DNA of 64,000 nt from Vitis vinifera (GCF_030704535.1 NC_081815.1:1937001-2001000); one strand, 5' to 3'; counted from the first letter of the stretch, positions 25,101 to 36,823 are shown. The notes: generated by a model not told the origin, from the sequence alone. Program-made: numbers and translations.

Positions 25101-27147
25101 TATGCTGACAAATTGAACACAGTGGAGGAGGTCCAGGAGGTGTATTTCCAGATAATGAAATTACTTCTCTCACATTTATACCTGACTCCAGGTCAAACTT
25201 ATAGTTCAGCACTCCAACTTCAGGTTCTGGATCAAGTTGGGAGAACTTGTCCAGCAACATACCAGATTTGAAAGCTAGAGCTTTATCGCTGGGTTTTCGT
25301 GAACCTTCCACCAAATGCTTTGAGAATTCACCACCAGAACTGAGAATATTCTCCACCAGCCATGTCTGGAAACATAACCTTGTTCGAGGACCCAGCTTTT
25401 CACTGTCTGTATCAGAGTCAGATTCATCCAAAAGTGGGTTACCTTCAGTGGTTAATGCATCCTCCATCTTCAGGTCCCTGCTAATTCTGGGAATGAAAAA
25501 AGGTGAATTCCCTGGATCTGAGCTTGACATTGATGAAGTTCCAATGTCAGTCGAAGTGAATGTTGTCCCATGTTCTGGACTACTTGCTGGAGTGACAACA
25601 GGACCTCGGATCGCATTTGGCATGTCATCATGCTTATTTTTTAGATGTCCTTCAGATGCTTCTGATATTGACTGTAATGGGCAAGCCACTTCAGGTTCCT
25701 TCTTTGATGATCCAGTCAAATTCAAACGAAGAACCTTTGGTCGAGATCGTTTCATAACCACTAGGTTGCATTGCAGCTCTTCCATGCAGTGCTTTGCTTC
25801 ATGCTTCAGCCGTCTGTCCATGGATGCATCAAATTTACAAGAATAAATAAAATTGAACTGCAATGGAACTACATGCAAGCCAAAAACTATACACATGGAA
25901 ATCTTTTACTAATGAATCACAGAACTTGTGGAATAAAAACTCCTATGTTGCAAGTTCCAGTATATCTACAATGCATGCCTTAAAAGTAAGAACGAGGTTC
26001 ATCCTGCACTCATTACTTATCCAAGACAATCCAGTTTGTTTGAACACTCTTGGCTTCAGCTGCCACTACTCCAGATCGTGAGCCAGAAACAATTTTTATC
26101 TTCACATTTATCTGTAAAGAATTGGAAAGTAGAAACACTCAATACTGGACAGAGCAGTTAAGAATTAAATGCTGAAGAATGAATTAATGCACTAACCATA
26201 TCAGGGTCGTAAACATCATGGAGTTGAAGCATCATTTGGGAGCATGTATCTGTAATATCATCCTTCTGATCTGAGCTGGTTCCTGAATGAAACTTCCTCT
26301 GACCAGTTGTACAATCACTACTAAATCTTGGAAAACCCCATAGTTTTTTACCTGGGATTGTGAATAGGTCAAATCAGCCAGTAGCAGATGAAAGAAGAAA
26401 AAGGAAAGAATGATGACTTGTGGTTTGCAAACTTACAAACACACTTGATCAAATTCACCTGGGTATTTCAATCTTTATAGTAAACTAGTGCAGGACATAG
26501 TTAAAAGTCATTACGTTGGATTGTAGCTCATAAGGAACTCAAAATGTGGAGGGATGTTGAAATCATCATCAACGATCATGTCCACATGATTAATGTCAGT
26601 GGCTGGGTGTCTCGGATAACCAGCATAGTATCAACTAAACTGGTCATGAAACAATTAAACACCAATTATTTAACATTTTTTACAGGAGATGTACCCACTT
26701 TCTTGTGTTTTGTGAGGCATTACTACTACAAATCTTAAGGCCTTTTTGTGGGGGGAAAACAGAAAGAGAAAAAGAAAAAGATAATAATAGCAGAACCTGA
26801 ATGAAATTCTATGGAAAATGTAAGAAAGAATCAAAACTAAAGGCACTTTAACATCATACAAACCAAAATCGATGAGCTATGTAAAAAGGTGGGTGGGGGA
26901 GAATTAATGAAGAAAGAACAAGGGTACCATGGCTGTGAGGAGGGATGACCACCAGAAGCATAATGCAATCCCCAGGCTGAACAACATGAGTCAAAGCCCA
27001 CACAAGAGCCCTTCTTGGGATTTCCCTTGAAGCCTTAACAGCAACAACAACAACAACTTTATCAGCCACATCTGAGCAGTTCTTCTTCCCCCCACCACCA
27101 CCGTGCTTCTGTTGCAGGTTCATCCCACCAAGGAAATTCAAACCCAT
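22190..27147 (-). CDS. USP-domain receptor-like cytoplasmic kinase (SELMODRAFT_444075-like)
   Basis: Nine exons on the minus strand (27147-26928, 26351-26197, 26111-26017, 25813-24771, 24408-24248, 23772-23696, 23609-23462, 23192-23043, 22402-22190) encode 753 residues. Residues about 25-165 form a universal-stress-protein-like domain ([31 protein letters not shown]). A serine-rich linker follows, then [18 protein letters not shown] and a kinase domain from about residue 415. The glycine loop reads [12 protein letters not shown], with Ala where most kinases have the first Gly. VAVKQ lysine, HRDMRPNN and GDFGLAR are present, so the usual lysine, HRD and DFG residues are kept, although homologues are labelled 'inactive'. 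There is no signal peptide or membrane span, so it is likely cytosolic or tethered to other proteins. An ATG at 27123 is an alternative start. The Arabidopsis relative I recall is At5g56790, next to ET2 as here. Confidence 0.94.
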
Positions 27148-27464
27148 CACAGAAACACCAAGCTTCTTCCTCAGTAGCCACAGAGCTCAGAAGAATCAAA
27201 CACTGGCACTGCAAAAGTTTGTATTATTGCTCTGCAGACTTCACCCATCAGCAAGAATGCTGCCACGACAAGAACCCCCTTGATTCAGTTATAACAGTCA
27301 CAGATGCCAAGATGCCTTTAACCTGCTGAAATGAAAAGATGAAGCAAAAAAGTAGGAAAAGACCAAGACCTCCAGCTACTTTATTTATCGAGTCCACCTT
27401 TACATCCTGAATTATGTAACTCACAGAAACAGCAACCCAAAAAACATATCAAAAAATCCAGTTT

Positions 27465-27557
27465 AATCCAGGCGTCTTGTTATACTTTCTCTCCCTGATC
27501 TACACACTATTACAATAGAGAATCAGTTAAATCCAGGCGTCTTGTTATACTTTCTCT
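27465..27557. repeat. 28-bp direct repeat upstream of the USP-kinase gene
   Basis: The sequence AATCCAGGCGTCTTGTTATA, continuing with CTTTCTCT, occurs at 27465-27492 and again at 27530-27557. A short inverted pair, CAATAGAGA and TCTCTATTG, lies around the second copy. The repeat is about 320-410 bp upstream of the predicted start codon, in the 5' UTR or promoter. Confidence 0.85.
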
Positions 27558-28859
27558 ATTGCCAAGAAATGTGAGGTGATGCAAGCCAGAGCAAACAACC
27601 AAAAAGAAACGTATGATTTTGAGTAGGAACACACACACAAAACAACAAACACCTCTGCCTCAAAACTTATGGATTACAGCATACCACTTCAGTCAGATGG
27701 GTAAAAGTGAAAAACCCTGCAGAACCTCAATTGGTGACAATGAGTTGTAGACTTCTAAACTATGCTTTTAGAAACTTAGATAAACTCTCTTAAATCTAAT
27801 GAAGCTACTAAACTTTTCATAAACCAAAAAAAAAAAAAAAAAAAAAACTAAAAGGAAAATGAATAATTGAAAATATATAAATTATTCTTGAAGCTCATGT
27901 TGCTTGTGGGTTTATGTAAGTATAGGAGGAGGACTTTGTCTCCTCACACAAGAAGACAATATGAGAATCTCACACACAAACTCATCATTAAAGTCCCAGG
28001 AAATGCTGCATCTAGGAGAAACATAATCAATGATTCAATTTTTTTTTGCCTTACATATCACTGACCATAATCAAGGAGATTAGCATCTTCTTTACCCATA
28101 TGGAAAATTTTCATTTCTCTGCAAGGAAAAAGGGGGAAAACAAAAGGGCGCTGTGATAAAAGAGAAGACAGTTAGGTTTACCTGTAAAATCACCATGGAT
28201 TATAGGTTCAAAACACCAAATTTTTTTTATCACTTCACTGGCAACATTGCTTTGAATTGGACATGTCATGATAATGAACTTTCAGAGATCAGGTATCATA
28301 CATCATGTCACTATTGTGCTCCACTTAATTGTCAACTTGTTGGGAAGAAAATAACCTACTCAAGGACTGTGTCTAAGCACCCAGAAAATATTGGGCTAAA
28401 CCTTGTGGAGATGGGTTCCACCACAAGACCAATAATACACTGCCCATCATTGTGGTTGCTTCTTGACAGGGAAAACCCAATTTGATAAATTGAGATTAGG
28501 TGGGGTCCTAAAGGTTAGATGAAAGAGATGGCTCCTTCATCAAAGTCTTAAATCATGGGTGCACTTTGTCTTTATGCCTTGAATCTATTCATTTCATGCA
28601 CAGTTTTGTGTTTGTCTTCATTTACAGCTTTTTTCAAAAGCCTATTGGCAATGAAATGTCACATTAGGTTTCATTGCTGCATGATTTTAGGGTGCAAATC
28701 TTATAGTACTCTAAAAGAAAAACTTGAAAACTTCTCAAATATGTTGTGAAAAATAACTTATTTTCAGAAAAAAGATTCAAAATATACTCAATACTTTCAA
28801 TTATTCATAATACTCTAAAGAAAAAAATCTAAAAAATAACTTAAAATTTATTCTAAAAA

Positions 28860-29270
28860 AGGCTTAGTACATGTTTTCTAATTGTTTTTTGAAACAATTT
28901 TCTATTTTTTAAAATAAAACAAAATCAAAAAAACATTTTTAATAACTAAAAAATTATTTTCTATGTTTTGTTCTTAAAAATAAAAAATATAGTATTTTCA
29001 GAAAATATTTTTTTTTTATTATTTTCATTTGTATTTTAGAACTGCTTTAAAAATAATTATACAAATATAAAAGTTATTTTAAAAATATTAAAAACAAATA
29101 AAAACACTTTAGATTTTCAAATAAATTTTTATTTTACAAAATATCATACAACAATTTTTAAAAATTACTTTTAAAAATTATTTTTTAGAATTGTTTTGAA
29201 AAACTATTTTCAAAATTGTTTTGAAAACAATTAGAGCTTGTTTGGTTCCTATTTTCAAGAATTGTTTTCT
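28860..29270 (+). mobile_element. AT-rich MITE-like copy, family M1
   Basis: The core contains ATATAGTATTTTCAGAAAA, then TTTTCATTTGTATTTTAGAA, CTGCTTTAAAAATAATTATA and CAAATATAAAAGTTA. The inverse of these blocks is seen at 58650-58840 and 13740-14115. The outer ends (TGTTTTTTGAAACAATTTTC and GAAAAC...GTTTTGAAAACAATTA) are roughly complementary. No transposase is encoded, which fits a non-autonomous element. Confidence 0.55.
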
Positions 29271-29915
29271 GTTCTTGAAAACAAAAAACAAAAAAAGGGG
29301 AAAGGGGTATGTTTTTATTTTTTGTATTTTCAAAAACCACTTTTTTGAAAACAATAAAAAGATGTTTTCATTGTTTTTTCACTGTTCAAAGAATAGATTG
29401 TTTTTCGTGTTTTCTTTTCCTTCTTTTTATATTTTCTTAGATGTTTTTTGTATTTTCTCAAAGGTAAGTTCCACCCAACCACCACACACCCATCCCAAAC
29501 CCTTTCTTCTTCCTTAAATTATTGAAATTAATATACTTGTACATGGTTACAAAGTTATCATTTGCTTAAGAAAATCATAATTAGTGTAAAAATTTCAAGA
29601 TGAAATAATTTTTTTTTTAAATTTAAATGAATTATGCATATAAAAATTATTTATATATTTATAATATCAAATTAATGAAAGAAAACACTTTATTAATTAA
29701 AAAAATAACTTTCAAACATGCTTTTGATTTTATTTATTTTAAGAAACTTTTTTATTAATTTAACTGAACATATTTTTTTTTTTTTAAAAAAAACAAAAAC
29801 TGCTTTTCAAAATTCAATTCCCAAACATAATTTTTTTTCTTATAAAAACACAAAAAAACTATTGTTAAAAACTATTTTTCAGAATAGTTTTTAAAAACAA
29901 CAACCAAACATATCG
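29229..29915. mobile_element. Possible MITE with TGTTTGGTT termini
   Basis: The left end reads GCTTGTTTGGTTCCTATTTT. The right end is the inverse of ATATGTTTGGTTGTTGTTTT. The interior is AT-rich and noncoding. Matching TGTTTGGTT termini facing each other support an inverted-repeat element directly next to the M1 copy, but I could not define target duplications. Confidence 0.4.
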
Positions 29916-30659
29916 TTATCTCCTCATCGTTTTTTTTATAATAAAATTAGCCTCAATGGACCATAAATAATTATGGAAAAAGGAGGACTTTTGTGGGTAG
30001 TGATTATTTGAGGACTTTGCGAGATGGGTGGAGAGGATTGAGGTGAAGACTAGACTGAACATTGAATAAGTGAAGCAGAAAAGGACACTGGACTTCACAT
30101 TCACACACCGGCATGGCCATGTTGTTATCGAGTCTGTAGCCAAAAGAAGAAATAGTGGAAAATGTGGAGACGCTCTTCCACCTTTTAACCTTTGCTTTTA
30201 GATGCCAGGGTAGGCTGGTAGCTCCAAAAAAGATGTTTGGCATCCATCACTTCTGCAATAGGGGTGCCATCTGTCATGTACAATTTCCCAAGAGATCTAC
30301 ATTGCCTTATCAAATGTATCATGTAAATGTTTCCAATTTTATAAAATGGATCAAAATTATACTAAACTTGTCTCCCTCATCTCACTTATTTTCAGAAAAA
30401 AACTATAGCTACCAAGGAGTACATGAGTTGATAAGAAACATATAGCCTATGATTGGTTAGTAGAAAATTTGAGAGACACCACCAGGGAAATAAAAAATAA
30501 ATTTAAATTTAATAAATTATTTTAAAATGTTTTTAAACATATATAAATTTTAAATTAATTATAATTATATTTTATTTTCTTTTATATTTTTTTTACTGTG
30601 AAACAAAATATGATAAAACTATTTTTCATAACATTTTTTTTTCTTTCCCTATTATTCTT

Positions 30660-30985
30660 CAAAAATCAAATATAGGCATAAGTTATGTTTGGTTTTATAA
30701 AATATGAGAGAAAGAGAATTTAAAGGAAAAGTAGAAGTAATAGAAAGGAAGAGTGGAAGTAAAGAAAAATAAATAAATAAAAAGATAAAAAAAATATATT
30801 TAAAGTTAATAAATTATTTATATATTTTAAAAAAATCATTTTACTTATTTTATTTTATTATATAAAGATTAAATAATTTATAATGTATAAATTTTTAACT
30901 AATTTTAATTATATTTGATTTTCTTGGTAAAGTCAAACATAAAAAAAAAAAGAAAAACAAACCATTTTTTTAACAAATTTTTTTC
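30660..30985. mobile_element. MITE-like element, family M2
   Basis: Termini TTATGTTTGGTTTTATAAAA (left) and the inverse of TTTATGTTTGACTTTACCAA (right) face each other about 300 bp apart. The interior has GAGAGAAAGAG- and AATAAATTATTTA-like blocks that recur at 50700-50940 and, inverted, at 62485-62775. It encodes nothing. Confidence 0.5.
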
Positions 30986-31630
30986 CTTGATACTTTTAGT
31001 GTTTTTAGAAAAGAAAAATATGGAAAAAAATATATTTAAAATTTTTTTAGTGAAAATAGTTTTTTAAAAATTTCTTATGATTTTTTTGAATAAATCTTTA
31101 TTTCAATAATAATTTTGAGGTGTTTTATGTTTTTTTTTGCTTATATATATATATACAAAGGAAGTGATTAAAAGCTTTTGTGTAAGATGTGTTTAAAAAA
31201 TAAATGAAAAAAATTGAGAAGTGTCGTCGAAAACTTAAATTGAGAACTATTTTTATATTTAGTGTCTATATCTACTTTTTTATTTTATATGTATATATAG
31301 AAACAACGGACCTTACAAACATATAGCTTATGATACAAATAAATGAAATTAAAATATTAAAAAAAAAAAGTAACAAAGTAATAAATAATATATGAAAAAT
31401 AGCATATCGAATTTTAACTTTGCAAAATTGACAAAATAATGATTAAAAATATCACATAAATGATAAAACTCGGTTCAAACTTTTAGGTCCATGTCCTTGC
31501 CTTATTTCCAATCAAATCGTGTGACACGTAGTAGCTTTGGTGAGAGGAACCGCCCGTCCGGAGGGGCTCCGGCGTTGTAGTCTTCCAATATCAAAACCAC
31601 AGGAGCATTGTCGTTTAGCCTCGGGTGGCA

Positions 31631-34299
31631 ATGGTGACGACTGAGCCACCCATCGTCTCCAGGTTGAAGAGGGAAGATTGTAAACGCACCAAACACGACT
31701 CTGAGTTCACCAAATGGAAGGTTTAATCCCTCTCTCTGTCTCGTCTATGTATGTGTAAAGATCAGGGTTTGTGTCTGGGCTTCTGTTACTGCTTTGCTTT
31801 TGATTTTGGTTTTTAAACAATTGGGATTGACTCATTTGATCATAATTTTTCTCATTCTTTAGATTATAAGCTTTTTTCAAGTAATGATTTTGAGGGGTTT
31901 TGCCCCCCTTTGTTTTAGATCGTATTTCTGAAGCATGTGTTTTTTGGTGTTGACAATTGGGGTCGAATTTGGGACGTATATGTAGATGTTTCTGTACTCC
32001 TTTGATCGGATTTTTTTTCCTCATTCTTTAGTTTTTGAAGCAAATTTCAAGTGTCGGCTTTGTGGGGGTTTTGCCCATTTGTTTCGGAGTAGCATTTTTG
32101 AGATGTTTGTTTGGGGAGGGAAGTATTGAAGAGTGAATAGGATAGTGTTTGGCACACTGGAAAATCTGGCAAATTTACCCAATTTGACTGAAATTTCAAA
32201 GTATGTAGGGGCTAAACTTAAAGAAAAATTACATCATTTGAAAGTGAAGTGAAGAATCCCAACAAGATGGTAAAAATAGTAGCTGTAATCATCCCAAATA
32301 TATAAATTTCCAGGATTTATGACTTTCAGAAGCTGATTGCCCCATGTTATGTCATGGTTTTGTGTTATAAATCCTTTTAACAACTAAATATTTTCTGTTG
32401 TTAAGAATTCACTTTGACTTCCTGAATTGCTGATGTTTATTATTTTCCTTTAATTTTCATTTCGGGTACATCGGACATATTTTTATGCACAGATTCTTGT
32501 TGGGCCTTCTGATTGGGAAGACCATTCGTCGAGGAAGGAAGGAGCAGAGAGATACAGAGTTCACAACCTCCCCTTATGCTGTCATTGTCCAGGAGTGTAT
32601 GAGCTTGGCATAAGCGTGTCTCCCACTGGTTTAGGTCGTGAGGTTGGCAAGCTTGACCCTGCTCACATTGTTGTGGTTTACCTTGGACAAGCCGAAGATA
32701 TTAGGGCAAGGCTCCAGCATTATGGTCGTTCAGGTGCTCATTTGGCTAAAGTTGACTCAACTGGTAACCCAAATAACTGTAAGAATATGCCTCTCCAAAG
32801 AGGGTCTGGATTGTTTGAAGGGATATTCTCAAGAGGTTACTCCATCGTCTTTAGATGGGCTCCAGTAAGTTTATCTTTCTTGTATGAAATGGCATGAACT
32901 TTCTTGGTCATAGAAGATAAATCATATATATATATACACACAAACACGGGCTGAGGGTATGGATGACAATGAATCAATTTGTAATCATTTGCCTACTAGG
33001 CCTATTAGCAAATTTTTGCATGTTATTCTGGAATTTCTAATTTATCCTTCTCATTTGCTGTCTTGAATGTTGAAACAGATAGAAAGCAAGAGGGATGCTG
33101 AGAGAACAGAATCTCGGCTGCTCAAGACATTTGATTATGCATGGAACAAAGGCAGTAATGGTGCACGTCGCCCCAGTGATGTCCTCAGGAAACTTGAGAA
33201 AACTTCTTCAAGCACTCCCCCATTTCCTAGTATTACTAGGAAGTTTCAAATGCTTGGCCAGAAGCAAGTGGGCATCATAATCAAAGCTAGCAAGCCATTT
33301 TTGCAGGAGAATGGGCTCAGTACTGATCAGGACATCAATTCTCTGCTTGCCCGAGTTTTCAAATTTGGCAGATCACAGCCACGATTAGTCTCAGACAGAG
33401 TTGGTGTTACTGGTAACTATAATAGTACTTGTGGGGTGGCTTTAGGTGATGGAACAATTTGTGAAAGGCCACCAGTTGAAGGAAGAAAGCGGTGCGCTGA
33501 ACACAAAGGAATGAAGACGAAGAGCTCCTTCTCAAAGCCGATTGTAGAAAGGAAACCACAAATGGTTGATTTAAACCGAGAGTCTGAAGGTCACAGTGCC
33601 CAGAGTTATGGCTATACAGTGAATTTTCAACTGGTTGGGGGCAAATGTCCTGTGAATAAGGACTTCACCATTATTTGTGGAGTTATCTTGGATGATGGCT
33701 TTCCTTGTAAAAGGCAACCAGTTCTAGGGAGGAAAAGGTGTGAAGAGCATAAAGGAATGAGAACCAACGTTTCAATTTCAAACTCCACAGTAGGGAAATC
33801 CCATCACACATATGAAAGCAAGTTGCAGCCCCAAGTTCTCCCAGACTGCAGGTCTTTTTCCAACACGGACTACGGTATTACTTGTGGAGTGGATTTAGGT
33901 CATGGGATTTTCTGTAAAAGACTGGCTGTTGCTGGAAGAAAAAGGTGTGAGGAGCATAAAGGAATGAGGATCAACAGCCTCATCTCTACGCTAGCAGGCG
34001 AAGACAAATCCCATGCTTTGGATATGGGTTCAGGATTCATCACTTATAACAACTCGAATTATAACCATACTTCAACCTGTGGGATGACCTTAGGTGATGG
34101 TTCTATCTGCAAGAGACAACCAGTGGAAGGAAACAAGAGATGTTGGCAGCACAAAGGCATGAGGGTCAATTGTTCCTCCTCTTGGTTTGGATCAGAAACA
34201 ACTTTATGTGGCGTACTCCTACGGAATGGATCTGTGTGCAGCAGAGTCCCTGCCCATGGAAGGAAGAGGTGTGAGCAGCACAAGGGGATGAGGCTATGA
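31631..34299 (+). CDS. ET2: EFFECTOR OF TRANSCRIPTION protein (GIY-YIG plus Cys repeats)
   Basis: Three exons (31631-31720, 32493-32864, 33079-34299) join in phase 0 to 560 residues. An in-frame TAG lies five codons upstream of the ATG, so the start is firm. Residues about 31-155 match the GIY-YIG-like domain of ET proteins (ILVGPSDWED, RYRVHNLP, VYELGISV, VVYLGQAEDIRARLQHYGRS). The C-terminal half has five zinc-binding-type repeats of form CGVxLx(D/N)GxxCxRxxxxGxKRCxxHKGM, starting near residues 272, 354, 422, 488 and 531; the last ends the protein. ET proteins are plant-specific nuclear factors; Arabidopsis ET2 is linked to gibberellin response and DNA methylation. It is transcribed away from the USP-kinase gene and in the same direction as the serine acetyltransferase about 1 kb downstream, an arrangement I recall from Arabidopsis too. 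Confidence 0.95.
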
Positions 34300-34394
34300 G
34301 AGTTACCACTCCCTACTATTTATGAGAAGTAAACAAACCAATGATGTTGTGATTTGTAGCATGTTGTATAATCTTACTGTAATGCGTGCAATGA

Positions 34395-34755
34395 TTTTAT
34401 CAAGTATTTATAACCTTTTTAATACTTGAAAGATAAAAGATTTTAAATGGTAAAAATACTAAAAACATTTTTTAGAATTATTGTCAAACTACAATTTTAG
34501 AGTGCGTTTGGAAGTAAATCTAAAAAGTATTTCTAGCATTTTCAATACTTAATGATAAAAATTTTTAAATATTAGAAATATTAAAAACTCTTCTTAGAAT
34601 CACTGTCAAATAAACTTTTGAGTATGGTTAATAGTGATTTTGAAAAGTGTTTATAACTTTTATAATATTTGAAAAATAAAGATTTTTGAAGTATTAAAAA
34701 TACTATAAATATTTTTTACAATTCAAACTCATTTTTAGTGTTCTTCGTAACCATT
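34395..34755. repeat. Three tandem copies of an about 121-bp AT-rich unit
   Basis: An AGTATTTATAAC-like block followed by ACTTGAAAGATAAA and ACTAAAAACATTTTTTAGAA appears at about 34403, 34526 and 34646. The spacings are 123 and 120 bp. The copies differ by many substitutions, so the array is old. Each begins with a GTGCGTTTGG/GTATGGTTA-type block like the termini of grape MITEs, which suggests a fragmented transposon array in the ET2-SAT spacer. Confidence 0.7.
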
Positions 34756-35136
34756 TTGGATATTTTAGAACCTATTTGACTATATATTTTGAAACTTAAA
34801 TTACTTTTTATTCTTTAACTTAAAAATGGTTTTAGAAAACATTGTTGAAGCGTTTTTTGCTTTAAAAATTAATGAAAATAACTTTTATTTATTCTTTAAA
34901 AATTGTTTTTTATTTTATTTAATTTTTAAAATTGTTTTCAAAGAGTAACGATTAAACAGTATTAGAAAGTTTTAAAAATAATTTTTTATTATTAATATTT
35001 TTAAATCACATGTTCGACTCCTAGTTTGTTGTTTGTTGTGGTTTTTTAGTCTGTTGGGGCGATAAAAACTAAAAGAAAACTTAAAATCGTAAGGTTTTTA
35101 GATAAAATTAGTTATAAAAACTCTCATTTATCTTTG

Positions 35137-35137
<1 letters not shown>

Positions 35138-35170
<33 letters not shown>
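35138..35170. repeat. GA microsatellite upstream of serine acetyltransferase
   Basis: An A run passes into (GA)n at 35142-35170, about 155 bp before the start codon of the serine acetyltransferase gene. GA tracts at this distance often lie in plant core promoters or leaders; a regulatory role here is only a guess. Confidence 0.8.
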
Positions 35171-35173
<3 letters not shown>

Positions 35174-35326
35174 ATAAATAATAATCAATTATAACTATTT
35201 ACTTTAATATAAATTTCTTGAAATTAAAAGTGTGTATTTACTATTTAGGTTCAACACCAGACTACCAGTCTTGCCACGTCTCCCAACAAACCCACCTCGT
35301 TTTAAACCTCTCGGAGAAGATAAGGG

Positions 35327-36247
35327 ATGAACGGAAACCTCCATCGTTTGTGTAATCAATTCGACGTCCTCAATATGCCTGCTGGAGAACTTCGGCACCC
35401 TTCGATACTGCCGGCCACTGAGTCTGGAGAAGACGAGGCCTGGCTTTGGACTCAGATCAAAGCCGAAGCGCGTCGAGACGCTGAGTCGGAACCCGCACTC
35501 GCGAGTTACCTCTACTCAACGATTCTCTCTCACTCGTCGCTCGAACGCTCTCTCTCATTTCACCTCGGCAACAAGCTCTGCTCCTCGACTCTGCTCTCTA
35601 CTCTCCTCTACGATCTATTCCTGGACACCTTCTCCAAAGATGCGGAGCTGCGATCCGCCACCGTCGCCGATCTACGCGCCAATCATATGCGTGACCCGGC
35701 CTGCGTGTCGTTCTCGCATTGTCTCCTGAATTACAAGGGTTTTCTGGCTTGCCAGGCTCACAGAGTGGCTCACAGGCTCTGGACTCAGATGAGGCGGCCG
35801 CTCGCGCTCGCGCTTCAGTCGCGGATTGCTGACGTGTTCGCGGTGGATATCCACCCGGCGGCGAGGATTGGGAAGGGGATTCTGTTTGATCACGCCACCG
35901 GAGTGGTGGTCGGAGAGACGGCGGTGATCGGTAACAATGTATCGATTCTGCATCACGTGACGCTCGGCGGCACGGGCAAGGCCGGCGGTGACCGCCATCC
36001 AAAAATCGGAGATGGAGTTCTGATTGGAGCGGGAGCAACGATTCTGGGGAACATAAAGATCGGGGAGGGAGCGAAGATAGGAGCGGGGTCGGTGGTGCTG
36101 ATCGATGTGCCGGCGAGGACAACGGCGGTTGGGAATCCGGCGAGGCTAGTGGGAGGGAAAGAGAAGCCTGCGAGGCATGAGGACGTGCCTGGTGAATCGA
36201 TGGATCATACATCGTTCATTTCTGAGTGGTCAGATTATATCATCTGA
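35327..36247 (+). CDS. SERAT1;1: Serine O-acetyltransferase, cytosolic type
   Basis: One uninterrupted exon encodes 306 residues. The enzyme transfers acetyl from acetyl-CoA to serine, making O-acetylserine, the carbon backbone for cysteine. An N-terminal helical domain (WLWTQIKAEARRDAESEP, SFHLGNKLCSS) is followed by the left-handed beta-helix from about residue 180 (VDIHPAARIGKGILFDHATG, then ILHHVTLGGTGK). The DH pair in LFDHATG and the histidines in LHHVTLGG are the family's catalytic and binding residues. The C-terminus ends SDYII; a final Ile is what docks into O-acetylserine(thiol)lyase to form the cysteine synthase complex. The protein starts almost directly with the catalytic region and has no transit peptide, pointing to the cytosol. 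Locally GC-rich coding sequence and lack of introns are usual for this gene family. I recall the Arabidopsis equivalent as At5g56760. Confidence 0.96.
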   Translation: MNGNLHRLCNQFDVLNMPAGELRHPSILPATESGEDEAWLWTQIKAEARRDAESEPALASYLYSTILSHSSLERSLSFHLGNKLCSSTLLSTLLYDLFLDTFSKDAELRSATVADLRANHMRDPACVSFSHCLLNYKGFLACQAHRVAHRLWTQMRRPLALALQSRIADVFAVDIHPAARIGKGILFDHATGVVVGETAVIGNNVSILHHVTLGGTGKAGGDRHPKIGDGVLIGAGATILGNIKIGEGAKIGAGSVVLIDVPARTTAVGNPARLVGGKEKPARHEDVPGESMDHTSFISEWSDYII

Positions 36248-36540
36248 TTGATTTTCATCCAAGTTTTACTACTACCACTTCTTTTCATATGATCTCAAAC
36301 TGTTGTCTGGGTTTGGGAATTCGGGTATTGAAAATACACTACTCTCATATATAAAAGTCTTCCTCTTCTTCTTCTTATGTTGTTACTATGAATCATTGAA
36401 TATAGGGCGTTGAACATAACGTCGGCATATTATTTATTGTACTTGTGTTAATACTTACAGCAATATTCCATCAATTCTGGAATTGGGTATTTTTTGCTTT
36501 CCAGCCATGAAAGGGAGTGAAGAGTAAATACATGGAAAAA

Positions 36541-36823
36541 CAACTCAGGTGATATATATTATTTTCAATTGCTGGAGCACCCTCCCACCAGCTCTGTTGC
36601 AGTCGCATAGATAATGGAGCTCATTTTCCGCAATCTCTCAATTTTTCTTTCTTTGTGGATGACTTCTAAGCCAATTTTTCTACTTTTTGTGGGCTCCATA
36701 CCCCTCTCAGTGGTGCAGCAGTCGATGCCTTTTTTCATTTCTAATTTCCGCAATAAGTAGGCTTAGTGATGACCATTATTGGATAGCCTTTATGACCATC
36801 TGCAGATTTGCTTGATTTTTGTG
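36541..36823. repeat. Long direct repeat, copy A (partner 38091-38378)
   Basis: This 283-bp segment, beginning after CAACTCAGG and ending GCTTGATTTTTGT, recurs at 38091-38378 with only a few differences (for example CTCATTTTCCGCAATC versus CTAATTTTCCGCTATC). The copies flank the fold-back element at 36837-38044. It lies 300 bp downstream of the serine acetyltransferase stop, so copy A may sit in that gene's 3' flank. No coding similarity was recognised. Confidence 0.92.

Larger units (their letters stand above)
27148..31630. other. Spacer between divergent USP-kinase and ET2 genes
   Basis: This 4.5-kb region lies between two genes that point away from each other, so it holds both promoters. 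It contains a 28-bp direct repeat near the kinase leader (27465-27557), an A run (about 27825-27846) and several AT-rich MITE-like elements (28860-29270, 29229-29915, 30660-30985). The open frames at 28153-28485 and 29916-30445 show no family features. Confidence 0.6.

Noticed and set aside
35598-36212. 204-residue minus-strand open frame opposite the serine acetyltransferase gene
   Set aside because: It is an antisense shadow of GC-rich coding sequence. The residues are low in hydrophobic pattern, rich in Arg, Pro and Ser, and match no family.
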